Source: Oscillospiraceae bacterium (lineage in GTDB: Bacteria; Bacillota; Clostridia; Oscillospirales; CAG-382). Taken from it: a stretch of DNA of 32,185 bases. The position numbers and the translations under genes were made by a program. The stretch is taken from assembly GCA_022508745.1 (NCBI GenBank), contig JAFLUP010000024.1, positions 1 through 32,185 on the forward strand. The letters run 5' to 3'. The notes under the pieces were generated by a model. The model was not told the DNA's origin. It ran no database searches and was given only the letters and a program-made list of their open reading frames with translations. Positions 21,751-30,155 of this stretch are shown here, one piece after another. The stretch's first letter is position 1; each line of letters opens with the position of its first letter.

Positions 21751-23226
21751 ATGTTGACCATGTTGTGCAAAAAATCATTGGTCGCGCTGCTGGTTTTCTC
21801 CCTTTTCCTTTGCCTGCTCATGTCCGCATGCGGGCGGAAGGAAAAGGGCGAAGCATCCGTGTCGACTTCTTGGGGGGATTGGGACGTTCCCAGCGGCTCC
21901 CCGGACGATGATATTACCCGTGTGTCCCTTTCCGTGGATGATACGGAAGAATCGGAGAATCCGGAAGTCCTTGCGGAAAACGAATCTCTCGTCCTTCTTG
22001 ACGTGATCAGCGTAACGCCGACCAGCGTCGCCGTGTTCGGACAGTTGACGGAAGAAGCGATGGGCGCGGGCGTCAATTCCGTGCGGATCACGGGGAGCGC
22101 CGGTATGGAAGTGCAGGAGTCCTGCGCGGACGGTTACTTCGTGATCCCCGTCGACCTGCCCGGCGCGTCGGAAGCGAGCTTCTTCGCCACCGCCATGCGC
22201 GGAGCGGAGCAGGTGGGCGAATCCCTCGCCTTTACCGCTCCTTATGACCCCACCGCCGAATCCCGTCTGGACGGCAAGAACGTCTCCGTGGGACGGGATT
22301 CCCGGCTGTATTTCAGCAAGTATCTGGACGATTTCCTCGGGACCAACCTGTATACGGCGTCCCAATTGAGCAAGATCAAATCCGTAGTTGCCAGCACCTG
22401 TAACGTTTATGCGAGCCGTGCCGGCGGCTCGGAAGTTGCCATCATCTACGTGTTTCTGCCGGACATCACCACCATGGATCCCGGTATCCTTCGGGAGGAG
22501 GACGTTGCGGGCAAGCAAAACCTTCAGACCCGCTATGCACAGATCGTCACCGCCGTTAGCGGGACCAAAGCAAAGGTGGTGGATATGCAGACGGTCCTGC
22601 AAGCGGAACTGGACAGCGGCAAAACCATCTACGATCTGTACCGCCGGACGGACAGCCATCCCACGGAGTACACCTCCTTCCTGATGTACCGGGAAGTCAT
22701 GAAGTACCTCTGCGCGCTGGATCCCGACGTGGTGCCCCGCACCATCGACGAGTATACCGTCACCGAAATGGCGGTCAAGGGCGGCGATTACGTCACCTAT
22801 CGAGGGCTGGACCCGGAGGTGATCACCGAGACCGTCAAACTGCTGACCCCGACGTTCGATTATCAGCGCGCAGTGGCGAAAATTAAGCTGTATACCGATC
22901 CAAATAACAAGGATTACACGCTGTTTACGGACATCAACTCCAACGACGCGTACACCGGCGGCGCGGAGCGTTCTACGGTGACTACCGGCCGGACGGAGTT
23001 GCCGAACCTACTGATCTACCGGGATGAAAACGGCATCGCCGCCTCCCTGATGATCGCGGATTCCTGCGACCAGACGCTGCTTGCGAGAGCCGGCGACTTC
23101 GCCGTCAGCTTGACGGACGCCGCGCAGTACCGCGACAAAGAAGAGAGGAAGAGCGTGGCAGATTGCATCGTCGTCTTCGTCTCCGAATCCAGCATCCCGG
23201 ACGCTTTCGATAACTGCTTGTTATAA
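21751..23226 (+). CDS. Lipoprotein with AlgX/DHHW-like SGNH acetyltransferase fold, copy 2
   Basis: 491 residues, a tandem paralogue of the preceding gene with long identical blocks through most of its length, strongest in the last 100 codons. The lipobox is MSAC (Cys27), and the first 60 residues are divergent, with a Ser/Asp/Trp-rich linker. D301-x-H303 (RRTDSHPTEYTSF) and S438 (MIADSCDQT) are kept, so both copies look functional and not one live and one decaying. Differences are concentrated in the leader, in the linker and at scattered positions of the Ig-like domain (TTKANF versus ASEASF). That could mean different partners or substrates. AAGGGAGA precedes the ATG. Its leader DNA is shared with the following gene and not with its own paralogue. 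The same caution about family assignment applies as for copy 1. Confidence 0.6.
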   Translation: MLTMLCKKSLVALLVFSLFLCLLMSACGRKEKGEASVSTSWGDWDVPSGSPDDDITRVSLSVDDTEESENPEVLAENESLVLLDVISVTPTSVAVFGQLTEEAMGAGVNSVRITGSAGMEVQESCADGYFVIPVDLPGASEASFFATAMRGAEQVGESLAFTAPYDPTAESRLDGKNVSVGRDSRLYFSKYLDDFLGTNLYTASQLSKIKSVVASTCNVYASRAGGSEVAIIYVFLPDITTMDPGILREEDVAGKQNLQTRYAQIVTAVSGTKAKVVDMQTVLQAELDSGKTIYDLYRRTDSHPTEYTSFLMYREVMKYLCALDPDVVPRTIDEYTVTEMAVKGGDYVTYRGLDPEVITETVKLLTPTFDYQRAVAKIKLYTDPNNKDYTLFTDINSNDAYTGGAERSTVTTGRTELPNLLIYRDENGIAASLMIADSCDQTLLARAGDFAVSLTDAAQYRDKEERKSVADCIVVFVSESSIPDAFDNCLL

Positions 23227-23269
23227 GCAAAAAAATCTTTGAAATTCGATAGAAAATGGGGGAAACCGT

Positions 23270-26200
23270 ATGGAACACATCCTTCACAAAAAAACATGGA
23301 TCGCATGTTTGCTGGCGTTTGCCCTTCTCTTCTGCCTGCTCATGTCCGCATGCGGGCAGGGGGAGAACGGGGAATCCTCCGCCGACGGAACGTCCGCCGA
23401 TGAGACGTCCGCTGACGAGACGTCTGCCGGTGACACGTCGTCGGAGGGCGAGTCCTCCGATGGACAAGGGGGGGAGGGCGAGGACCCCAAGCCCATCACC
23501 TACCGCACCAACATCGCCCTGCGGAAGCCCTACACCGGCCCCGAAGCGGCGAGCGCCTACCCGGATACCTACGGCAGCGAGCTGACGGACGGGCTGACCT
23601 ACAACGGGAACGGGCAGAGCTATTTTGACCCCTGCTGGTCCGACTACGGAAAGCCGGATCCGGTGGAATTTATCATCGATCTGGAGGAGGTCTACGAGGG
23701 GATTTATGCCTTCGGCGTCTCCTACATGGTGGATATCGGAGCCGGGATCGGCGCGCCCCAATCCGTTCGCGTGTCTTGGTCGCTGGACGGAGAATCGTGG
23801 GACGGCAGCACCCGCATCCGCACGCAAACGACGCCGGAGGACGGCTGCTACGTGGGGGAAACGGACATGGATACCTGCGTTTCCGCCCGGTATATCTGTT
23901 TCAGTATGTCCCATTATGCCGCGAACCTGTTCTTGGATGAGCTGTACGTCTACGCGGACGTCCCGCCGCAGGACGACACGGCCGCCGTGCGGGAGCTGGT
24001 TTTGCAGGCGTATAACGAAGATACCTATTCCTATTCCGCCGCGATGGCAGCCCTCGCTTCCGGCGTTCCCGACCTCACCAAGGTCAAGCAATCCTTCTCC
24101 GTGGGGGCAAACTATATCCCTTCCCGCGGCGTATCCTCGACGTTCCCGGACAAAGGAAGACTGTTGACCGATGGGAAAGCCACCGGCGCCAGCTACGAAT
24201 CCGGCGCTTATGTGGGGTACGAAGGGGGAGACGCGCTGGAGATCATTCTGACGCTTTCTGCCGTAACGGACGGCGTTTCCGTCTTCGAGGCGTCCCTGTA
24301 TTGCAACGCCGCTCTGGGGGTGACGTCCCCCGCGTATATGGACGTGGCGGTAGAGCGCGACGGGCAGTTCCTCACCGTAGGGCGGGTCTATGCGCCGTCG
24401 AAGACCAAGGACGGTCCCTGCACCTACACCCTCTCCCTTCCTGTGACGCTGTCTGCACAGAAGGTGCGCTTCTCCTTCCCCGCACAGGAGCGTACGTATT
24501 TGCTCATCGAAGAATTGACGGTGGGGGGCTACCAAAAGCAGGAAATCCCGAAATTTAATAGCTTTTACAGCGAAAAACCCATCGACAAGGTGACAAAAGA
24601 GGTCTATTTCCCCTCCTCCGACGCGGGGTATAACGACCGCGTCAACCTGATCTCTCGCCTGCCACAGCGGATCTTCTCCTTTGTGCCGCTGGCGGCGGGA
24701 ACGCCGGGCAACAGTCTCGAGGGCAGCACCCTGCTGACCGACGGCGTGTATGCAACGAACGCCGCCTATACCGACAGCGCCTACTTCAAGTTCGGCGGCG
24801 GGGAGGGCAGAGACGTTGTCTACGACTTCGGCGGGCTCGCCGCGGTGGACGGCTTCTCCCTCAGCTTTTTGCGGCAGGTGGAGGTAGGGATTAACGAAAT
24901 CGACTATGTGATGTTCTACCTTTCCGAAAACGGCGTGGATTGGTACGGCGTGCAGGCGGCTGCACTGCCCACCAACCAGCCGACGGAGTTCCTGCGCTAC
25001 GATTACACGCTGGATCGGGTCTATCGGGCGCGTTTCGCCCGCTTCTCCTTCCGCGTCTGGCCCAACGCCTACTGCGATGAGCTGCAGGTTTGGGGCAAAA
25101 AGAACGTCTCCGGCGCCTCCCCGCTTTCCGAAAGCGGGCGGAAGCCTACGCTGATGGATCAGAACGCTTATGCGAAGCGGGACGTCACCCTCGGCGGCGC
25201 CAACGACACGGTGCTGATCCCCAACTACTCCGCTGCCGACGAAAGGAAAAATAAACCGGACGCTGGTTTCTCCGTGGAGGAGCTGCTGGCGTACGTGGCT
25301 TATCTGGATAGGGCGGGGAACATCAAGGATACCATGTTTGACGGCTTCCTGTTCTGCCCCACCGGGAGCGGTTTGGACGGCGGACATTTCTACGAAAACG
25401 CCAGCCTGCGGGAAATGAAAGATATGTACGATAAGACCTTCGTCGCCGGCAGGGACGTGGATGCGCTGGAGCAGGCGGCGGCAAAGACGGCTGCCGCACT
25501 GGGGAGGAATGACCTCAAGGTGTATTACTACCTGCCCCTGTACCATCCCGGGGCGGGCGTCACCTTCGGCGATCTGGACGGCGACGGAAAGGCGGATACG
25601 CTGGACAGCTTTGAAAAGCAGATGGACGCCCTGCGCTGGCAGATGGACTATATCCTTTCTCTCGTGAAGAGCCGGAACGACAAGCACGCCGTATTCGCAG
25701 GCTTCTATTGGTTGCATGAGGGGATGAACGCCGTGCCGGAGGAAGCCCTTATGCTGCAAACCACCTCCGCGGAGGCGAAAAAGCGGGGATACGGGCTGTT
25801 CTGGATTCCCTATTACAAGGCGCCGGGCTTTGAAACGTGGGCGTTCGATGGCTTCGACATCGCCTGCATGCAGCCCAACGTGGCGTTTTCCGCCGATTCC
25901 AACAACATCTATATCCAGTACTGTGCGCAGATCGCCAAACGGCTGGGCATGTGCGTGGAGATGGAGATCAGCGAAGGCGCACTGGTGGACTACGTGTTCT
26001 TTGACAAGTACATGAAGTACCTGCTGGGCGGGGAACTCTACGGTTACATGACGGAAACGCCCCATTTCTACTATCAGGGCGTGGATATCTTCCTGCTGGC
26101 GTCCCGCTCGGAGAGCGACCGGACGCGGCTGATCTACGACGGCACCTACGCCTTCATCAAAGGCGAGCTGCCGAAGCCGGAGCCGCTGCAGGACACCTCC

Positions 26201-26437
26201 TTTGCCGGGCAGAAGGGAGAACCGCTTTCCGGCACCCTCAACGCTTCCGGCAGCGACGGGGAGGTCTATTTCCTCGTCCTTTCCCCGGAACACGGGACCG
26301 TGACGGTGGATGAGAACGGCGATTTCGTTTACTACCCGGAAGCGGGCTTTGCCGGCGCGGACTCCTTCCGCGTGGTCAAGAGCAACTACCTGTACGAAAC
26401 GGAGATCGCGGAGATCACCGTGCAGATCGCATCATAA
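23270..26437 (+). CDS. Giant surface lipoprotein: three discoidin-like domains, DUF4855, Ig-like C-terminus
   Basis: 1055 residues. The lipobox MSAC (Cys28) is followed by a repetitive TSADE linker to about 75. Discoidin-like sandwiches lie at about 78-235, 265-425 and 455-610 (for example LTDGLTYNGNGQSYFDPCWS; RFARFSFRVWPNAYCDELQV). The DUF4855 domain spans about 645-965, with VLIPNYSAADERKN, FDGFLFCPTGSGL, KVYYYLPLYHP, FAGFYWLHEGMN, GLFWIPYYKAPGF and CVEMEISEGALVDY. It has a TIM-barrel-like pattern in which a carboxylate follows FYWLHE. A calcium-loop-like DLDGDGKADTLDS is inserted near 768-779. The last 80 residues are a bacterial Ig/cadherin-like repeat (GTVTVDENGDFVYYPEAGFA). DUF4855 is thought to be a glycoside-hydrolase-like family, but no activity is proven. 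The role is inferred to be glycan binding or cleavage at the cell surface. Confidence 0.8.
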   Translation: MEHILHKKTWIACLLAFALLFCLLMSACGQGENGESSADGTSADETSADETSAGDTSSEGESSDGQGGEGEDPKPITYRTNIALRKPYTGPEAASAYPDTYGSELTDGLTYNGNGQSYFDPCWSDYGKPDPVEFIIDLEEVYEGIYAFGVSYMVDIGAGIGAPQSVRVSWSLDGESWDGSTRIRTQTTPEDGCYVGETDMDTCVSARYICFSMSHYAANLFLDELYVYADVPPQDDTAAVRELVLQAYNEDTYSYSAAMAALASGVPDLTKVKQSFSVGANYIPSRGVSSTFPDKGRLLTDGKATGASYESGAYVGYEGGDALEIILTLSAVTDGVSVFEASLYCNAALGVTSPAYMDVAVERDGQFLTVGRVYAPSKTKDGPCTYTLSLPVTLSAQKVRFSFPAQERTYLLIEELTVGGYQKQEIPKFNSFYSEKPIDKVTKEVYFPSSDAGYNDRVNLISRLPQRIFSFVPLAAGTPGNSLEGSTLLTDGVYATNAAYTDSAYFKFGGGEGRDVVYDFGGLAAVDGFSLSFLRQVEVGINEIDYVMFYLSENGVDWYGVQAAALPTNQPTEFLRYDYTLDRVYRARFARFSFRVWPNAYCDELQVWGKKNVSGASPLSESGRKPTLMDQNAYAKRDVTLGGANDTVLIPNYSAADERKNKPDAGFSVEELLAYVAYLDRAGNIKDTMFDGFLFCPTGSGLDGGHFYENASLREMKDMYDKTFVAGRDVDALEQAAAKTAAALGRNDLKVYYYLPLYHPGAGVTFGDLDGDGKADTLDSFEKQMDALRWQMDYILSLVKSRNDKHAVFAGFYWLHEGMNAVPEEALMLQTTSAEAKKRGYGLFWIPYYKAPGFETWAFDGFDIACMQPNVAFSADSNNIYIQYCAQIAKRLGMCVEMEISEGALVDYVFFDKYMKYLLGGELYGYMTETPHFYYQGVDIFLLASRSESDRTRLIYDGTYAFIKGELPKPEPLQDTSFAGQKGEPLSGTLNASGSDGEVYFLVLSPEHGTVTVDENGDFVYYPEAGFAGADSFRVVKSNYLYETEIAEITVQIAS

Positions 26438-26454
26438 GAACCGAAAAACAAACA

Positions 26455-26492
26455 GAACACCCGTCGAAAGACGGGTGTTCTTCGTTTTGTTT
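26455..26492. terminator. Bidirectional terminator between the DUF4855 gene and the pgi operon
   Basis: Perfect 11-bp stem GAACACCCGTC (26455-26465) with 26470-26480, closed by a GAAA tetraloop. T-rich tails lie on both strands (26481-26490 on plus, complement of 26442-26452 on minus). It serves two convergent transcripts. Confidence 0.88.
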
Positions 26493-26507
26493 GCAAGAGG
26501 GGAGCGC

Positions 26508-26972
26508 TTACTTCTGCACGGCTTTTTTGCGCCGGATCACGGAAGAAACCAGCATACAGATACCGTAGACCGCCAGATACAACAGCACGGCGAAGAAGTA
26601 AAACGCGACATATGCCTGCATATCCAGATCGGTATCCACCACCAGAGACTGGGAAATCAACACGATGGGGACGAATAGCACGAGAATATGCAGAAAGCGC
26701 TTGGCGGCGGAGGGAAGTGCCTTCGGGCGGAACACGATATAGGAAAACCCGAACAGCAGGGAAGCGAACAGCAGAATGAACAGCTTGAGGATCAGATCCT
26801 TCGCCATCGGGGTGAGGAACTGTTTTTCCTCGCTAACCTTCATCGTCATCAGCCATACCTCCAGCAGACTGCAGAGGGTATAGCAGACAAGCGACCGAAA
26901 AAGGGAAAGTCCTACGAACCGCTTCCACCAAAGGATTTTTTCCTGCCGGGACGCCGACGGGCGGCTGTCCAT
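26508..26972 (-). CDS. Four-helix integral membrane protein of unknown function
   Basis: 154 residues with a short basic N-terminus, four hydrophobic helices (about 17-40, 58-80, 90-112, 118-145) and a basic tail (RRKKAVQK), so both ends are probably cytoplasmic. The pattern is similar to small DUF3021-like membrane proteins, but I cannot place it with confidence. Its ATG overlaps the stop of the upstream P-loop gene as TAATG, which implies translational coupling and joint function or at least joint expression. It is the last gene before the bidirectional terminator. No catalytic motif is visible. Confidence 0.75.
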   Translation of the reverse strand: MDSRPSASRQEKILWWKRFVGLSLFRSLVCYTLCSLLEVWLMTMKVSEEKQFLTPMAKDLILKLFILLFASLLFGFSYIVFRPKALPSAAKRFLHILVLFVPIVLISQSLVVDTDLDMQAYVAFYFFAVLLYLAVYGICMLVSSVIRRKKAVQK

Positions 26973-27379
26973 TACGCCAGAAGTGCCCGCACTTCTTCAG
27001 ACAGCGCTGCGGGGTCGACGGAAGCAGTGACCAGACATTCCACGTTGTTCTGCTTGGTGATATGAGCCGCCTTCTTCAGGAAGCACTCCAGCTCCTCGAT
27101 CCGCTCCTCGCAGATGGCGTAAGCGCCGTCGATGAAGATCTCCGTAATGTCATAGTTGGCGGAAAGGATGCCGCACAGGAAGCCGTAGAGCATATCGCCG
27201 TTGGTGATGCCATACTCCTCGCTGTTCACCAAACGTGCATGATACGTCAGGTCAAACGTAAGTTTTTTGCCTTTTTCCACGCAAACGACCGAGCCGTTGG
27301 ACTCTCCGCAGACCTTGTTGACCTCCTCGATGAGAGCCTTGGTTTTTCCGGTGCCTTTGACGCCTGCTAACAGTTTCAT
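26972..27379 (-). CDS. Small P-loop NTP-binding protein
   Basis: 135 residues. The protein opens with a Walker A motif, GVKGTGKT (residues 6-13), after a short hydrophobic strand. A Walker B-like EIFIDGAY lies near residues 80-87, and a final strand (NVECLVTASVDP) completes a minimal P-loop fold. Short Clostridia proteins of this kind are often annotated as PilT-like or ATP-binding without function. There is no pilus gene in the window, so that label should not be used. GGAGT (complement of 27389-27393) supports the ATG at 27379. It lies 66 bases behind pgi without a clear promoter or terminator between them, so it probably belongs to the pgi transcript, and it is coupled to the four-helix membrane protein by a TAATG overlap. 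Confidence 0.75.
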   Translation of the reverse strand: MKLLAGVKGTGKTKALIEEVNKVCGESNGSVVCVEKGKKLTFDLTYHARLVNSEEYGITNGDMLYGFLCGILSANYDITEIFIDGAYAICEERIEELECFLKKAAHITKQNNVECLVTASVDPAALSEEVRALLA

Positions 27380-27445
27380 AAGTAAACTCCTTTTTATTTG
27401 TAATTGCCGGAAGGCGCGCTTCGCCCCCGTTTTTTTACGTCTTTT

Positions 27446-28783
27446 TTAGATGTTTTTGAGCTGCTCTTCCAGAGAAGCGCGCTGCTCCTCGTAGCCGGGC
27501 TTGCCCAGCAGTGCGAACATATTCTTTTTGTAAGCCTCCACGCCGGGCTGATCGAAGGGATTGACCTCCAGCAGGTACCCGCTCGCCGCGCAGGACAATT
27601 CGAAGAAGTAGATCAACTCGCCCAGCGTGCGGGCGTCCTTGACGTCGTAGCGGATCAACAGCGTTTCCGTGCCGCCTTGTTCATGGGCGAGCAGGGTGCC
27701 CAGCATGGCTTTCTTGTTGATCTTATACATGGCTTCCCCTGCCAGATAGTTCAGCCCGTCAGCGTTCGCCTCTTCAAACGGAACGGTCAGATCCCGCGTG
27801 GCGGGCTTGGAAAGGGTGCAGACCGTTTCGAACAGGATGGGGGAGCCGTCTTGCATGAACTGCCCGAGGGAGTGCAGGTCGGAAGAATAGACGACGGAAG
27901 CGGGGAACAACCCCTTCTTTTGCTTCCCTTCGCTTTCCCCGAACAGCTGCTTGAACCATTCCCCGAGGAACCGGAAGGACGGGTCGTAGCTGGCGAGGAC
28001 CTCCACCGCCTTGCCCCGCTCCAAAAGGAGGTTGCGGACAATGGCGTAACGGTATGCGTCGTTGGAAAGCCCGGCGGAAAAGAGCGCTTCCCGTTCCGCG
28101 GCGGCGCCTGCCATCAGCGCGTCGATATCGATGCCCGCGCAGGCGATGGGCAGCAGCCCCACCGGGGTCAGCACCGAGAATCGGCCGCCGATGTCGTCCG
28201 GAATGACGAAGGTTTCGTAGCCGTTTTCCGTGGACATTTGCCGGAGTGCGCCGCGGGAGCGGTCGGTGGTGGCGTAGATGCGGGAGGAAAGCTCCGCGGG
28301 GGTATAGCGCTTGGCGAGATACTCCCGAACGATCCGAAAAGCGATGGCGCTTTCCGTGGTGGTGCCGGATTTGGAAATCACGTTGACGCTGACATCCTTG
28401 CCTTCGCAAAGTTCCAGCACGTTCTTCAGCTCCTCCCCGTTGAAGGAGTTGCCGATGAAGTAGATGTCCGGCGTGTTCTTGCGTTTGCCGTTGTAGTAGA
28501 CGCCCTGCAGAAACTCGATGACGGCGCGTGCGCCCAGATAGGAGCCGCCGATGCCGATGACCAGCAGGATGTCGCTGTCGCGCTTGATCTTCTGGGCGGC
28601 TTCCTTGATGCGGGCGAATTCTTCCCGGTCATAGTTAACCGGCAGATCCACCCAGCCCAGGAAATCGTTGCCCGCGCCGGAGCGGTTGCGGATGGCTTCG
28701 TCCGCCCGCGCGATGCGGGAGTCGAAGGCTTTGACGTCCGCTTCCGTTACGGAGCGGAGGTGGGAATACTGAAACGTGATCAT
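27446..28783 (-). CDS. pgi: Glucose-6-phosphate isomerase
   Basis: 445-residue cytoplasmic enzyme that interconverts glucose 6-phosphate and fructose 6-phosphate at the head of glycolysis. It has the normal length for the short Firmicutes type. Recognisable segments in order are VIGIGGSYLGARAVIEFLQG, the sugar-phosphate loop VISKSGTTTESAIAFRIVR, DDIGGRFSVLTPVGLLPIAC with the catalytic Arg, the glutamate region FGESEGKQKKGLFPAS, and a late SCAASGYLLEVNPFDQPGVE with the final helix lysine in AYKKNMF. The ATG at 28783 has AAGGATG some 13 bases upstream, a rather long spacing. It has its own consensus promoter directly behind the dacF stop codon and probably heads a three-gene unit. Confidence 0.97.
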   Translation of the reverse strand: MITFQYSHLRSVTEADVKAFDSRIARADEAIRNRSGAGNDFLGWVDLPVNYDREEFARIKEAAQKIKRDSDILLVIGIGGSYLGARAVIEFLQGVYYNGKRKNTPDIYFIGNSFNGEELKNVLELCEGKDVSVNVISKSGTTTESAIAFRIVREYLAKRYTPAELSSRIYATTDRSRGALRQMSTENGYETFVIPDDIGGRFSVLTPVGLLPIACAGIDIDALMAGAAAEREALFSAGLSNDAYRYAIVRNLLLERGKAVEVLASYDPSFRFLGEWFKQLFGESEGKQKKGLFPASVVYSSDLHSLGQFMQDGSPILFETVCTLSKPATRDLTVPFEEANADGLNYLAGEAMYKINKKAMLGTLLAHEQGGTETLLIRYDVKDARTLGELIYFFELSCAASGYLLEVNPFDQPGVEAYKKNMFALLGKPGYEEQRASLEEQLKNI

Positions 28784-28827
28784 ACGAAAAAGTTGTTCAT
28801 CCTTGTATCAAGTTTACTTTCCCTTTT

Positions 28828-28856
28828 ATTATACACGAGTTCGAGCCGCTTGTCAA
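28828..28856 (-). promoter_or_regulatory. Sigma-A promoter of pgi
   Basis: Minus strand TTGACA (complement of 28851-28856), 17-base spacer, TATAAT (complement of 28828-28833). The -35 box directly abuts the stop codon of the upstream carboxypeptidase gene (complement of 28857-28859). Confidence 0.9.
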
Positions 28857-30068
28857 TCACCAAACGCCGAATATGTTGGATAAAATTCTTCCGAGCATGG
28901 TCCCGAACCCGATTTTCTCCGCGGAGGACGCGGCGTACACCGGTACGGAGGCCAGCGCTTCCCCTTCCCGCAGGAAGGTCAGCGTTCCTACCACCTGCCC
29001 TTTTTCCACCGGTGCTTCGAGGAACTCCGGCAGGGAGAGGGATTGGGTGATGTTCCCCGCGCCGCCTTTTTCCGTCAGCAGGGAAGGGACTTTACAGGTC
29101 AGCCCCACGGTCTCCTGCACGCCGCGCTTCACCGGGAGGCTCTCCGGCAGCGTCGCTTCCGGGGTGGTGATGGCGTAATGGGCAAAGCCGAAGTCCAGAA
29201 GCTGTTTGGCGAGGGCGAAGCGGTCATCGCTGGTGGGGGAGCCGAGAACTACGGCGATGAGCTGCATCTCCTCCCGTTTTGCAGTGCCGGAGAGGCAGTA
29301 GCCGGCTTCTGAGGTAAAGCCGGTTTTCATGCCGTTGGCGCCCTGATAGAAGCGGATGAGCTTGTTGGTGTTGGCAAGCCCGAAAGCGCCGTTTCGGATG
29401 GTGTCCATCCAGATATTGGTGTAATTCAGCACCATGGGATGCTCCAGCAGGGCACGGGTGGTGATTGCCACGTCCCGGGCGCTGGAGTAGTGTCCTTCCA
29501 CGGGCAGACCGTTGGTGTTGACGAAATGGGTGTTGGTCAGCCCCAGCGACTCCGCCTTTTCGTTCATTTCCGCGATGAAGGCTTCCTCACTGCCACAGAC
29601 CGCCTCCGCCAGCGCCACCGTGGCGTCGTTTGCAGAGACCACGATGAGGGATTTCAGCAGATCGTCCACGGTCATCTGCTCTCCCGGCTCCAGAAAGACC
29701 TGCGAACCGCCCATGGAAGCGGCGCGGTCGCTGACGGTGACGATGTCCTGCAGGGAAAGTCTGCCGTCGTCGATGGCTTCCGCGATGAGCAGCGTCGCCA
29801 TGACCTTCGTCACGCTGGCGATGGGGAGCGGGTCGTCCGCGTTGCTCTCGAAAAGCACCCGCCCGGTGGAGGCTTCCATCAGCAGGCAGGACTTGTGGGG
29901 GACGCTGCTGGAAAAAGCCGCGGCGGGAATCGCTTCCCGGTACCAGTATTCCTCAAAGGCGAAGTCGTAAGGGTAGATGGGCGAGGTCTCCGTCGCCAGT
30001 ACCGGCCGTGCGGTTCCTACAAGCAGCAGCGGCAGGAGCAGCAGGATGGCAAACAGCTTCTTTTTCAT
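28857..30068 (-). CDS. dacF: D-alanyl-D-alanine carboxypeptidase, PBP5/6 (S11) type
   Basis: 403 residues. A signal peptide (about 1-26) sends the enzyme outside, where it removes the terminal D-alanine of peptidoglycan stem peptides and so limits cross-linking. The three penicillin-binding motifs are complete: S85-V-T-K88 in PIASVTKVMATLL, S145-A-N147 in IVVSANDATVALAE, and K248-T-G250 in GANGMKTGFTSEAGYC. The C-terminal beta domain (about 295-385, PESLPVKRGVQETVGLTCKV) is the PBP5-C domain. The last residues (MLGRILSNIFGVW) form an amphipathic helix that would hold the protein on the membrane. AAAGGATCG lies upstream of the ATG. The symbol is tentative, since DacB and DacF cannot be told apart by motif. 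It is divergent from guaA. Confidence 0.95.
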   Translation of the reverse strand: MKKKLFAILLLLPLLLVGTARPVLATETSPIYPYDFAFEEYWYREAIPAAAFSSSVPHKSCLLMEASTGRVLFESNADDPLPIASVTKVMATLLIAEAIDDGRLSLQDIVTVSDRAASMGGSQVFLEPGEQMTVDDLLKSLIVVSANDATVALAEAVCGSEEAFIAEMNEKAESLGLTNTHFVNTNGLPVEGHYSSARDVAITTRALLEHPMVLNYTNIWMDTIRNGAFGLANTNKLIRFYQGANGMKTGFTSEAGYCLSGTAKREEMQLIAVVLGSPTSDDRFALAKQLLDFGFAHYAITTPEATLPESLPVKRGVQETVGLTCKVPSLLTEKGGAGNITQSLSLPEFLEAPVEKGQVVGTLTFLREGEALASVPVYAASSAEKIGFGTMLGRILSNIFGVW

Positions 30069-30155
30069 GCAAAAATCGATCCTTTCGTATCGCTGTGATT
30101 CCTTTCATTTGTATGCAGTCTGTCCGCGCAAAATACAAAAGTTTTCGAAAAACCC

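Noticed and set aside
20281..23226. The tandem lipoproteins as one gene split by a frameshift
   Set aside because: Each has its own ribosome binding site, signal peptide, lipobox and full-length homologous body, so they are paralogues.
23105..26293. A 1062-codon minus-strand frame opposite the DUF4855 gene
   Set aside because: It is a shadow of GC-biased third positions, has no ribosome binding site or domain, and overlaps two real genes.
26972..27379. PilT-type twitching motility ATPase
   Set aside because: Only 135 residues with a lone Walker A. The PilT Asp and His boxes and any pilus genes are missing.
27404..29050. A 548-codon plus-strand frame opposite pgi
   Set aside because: It is antisense to an unmistakable Pgi and runs into the dacF 3' end, with no ribosome binding site.
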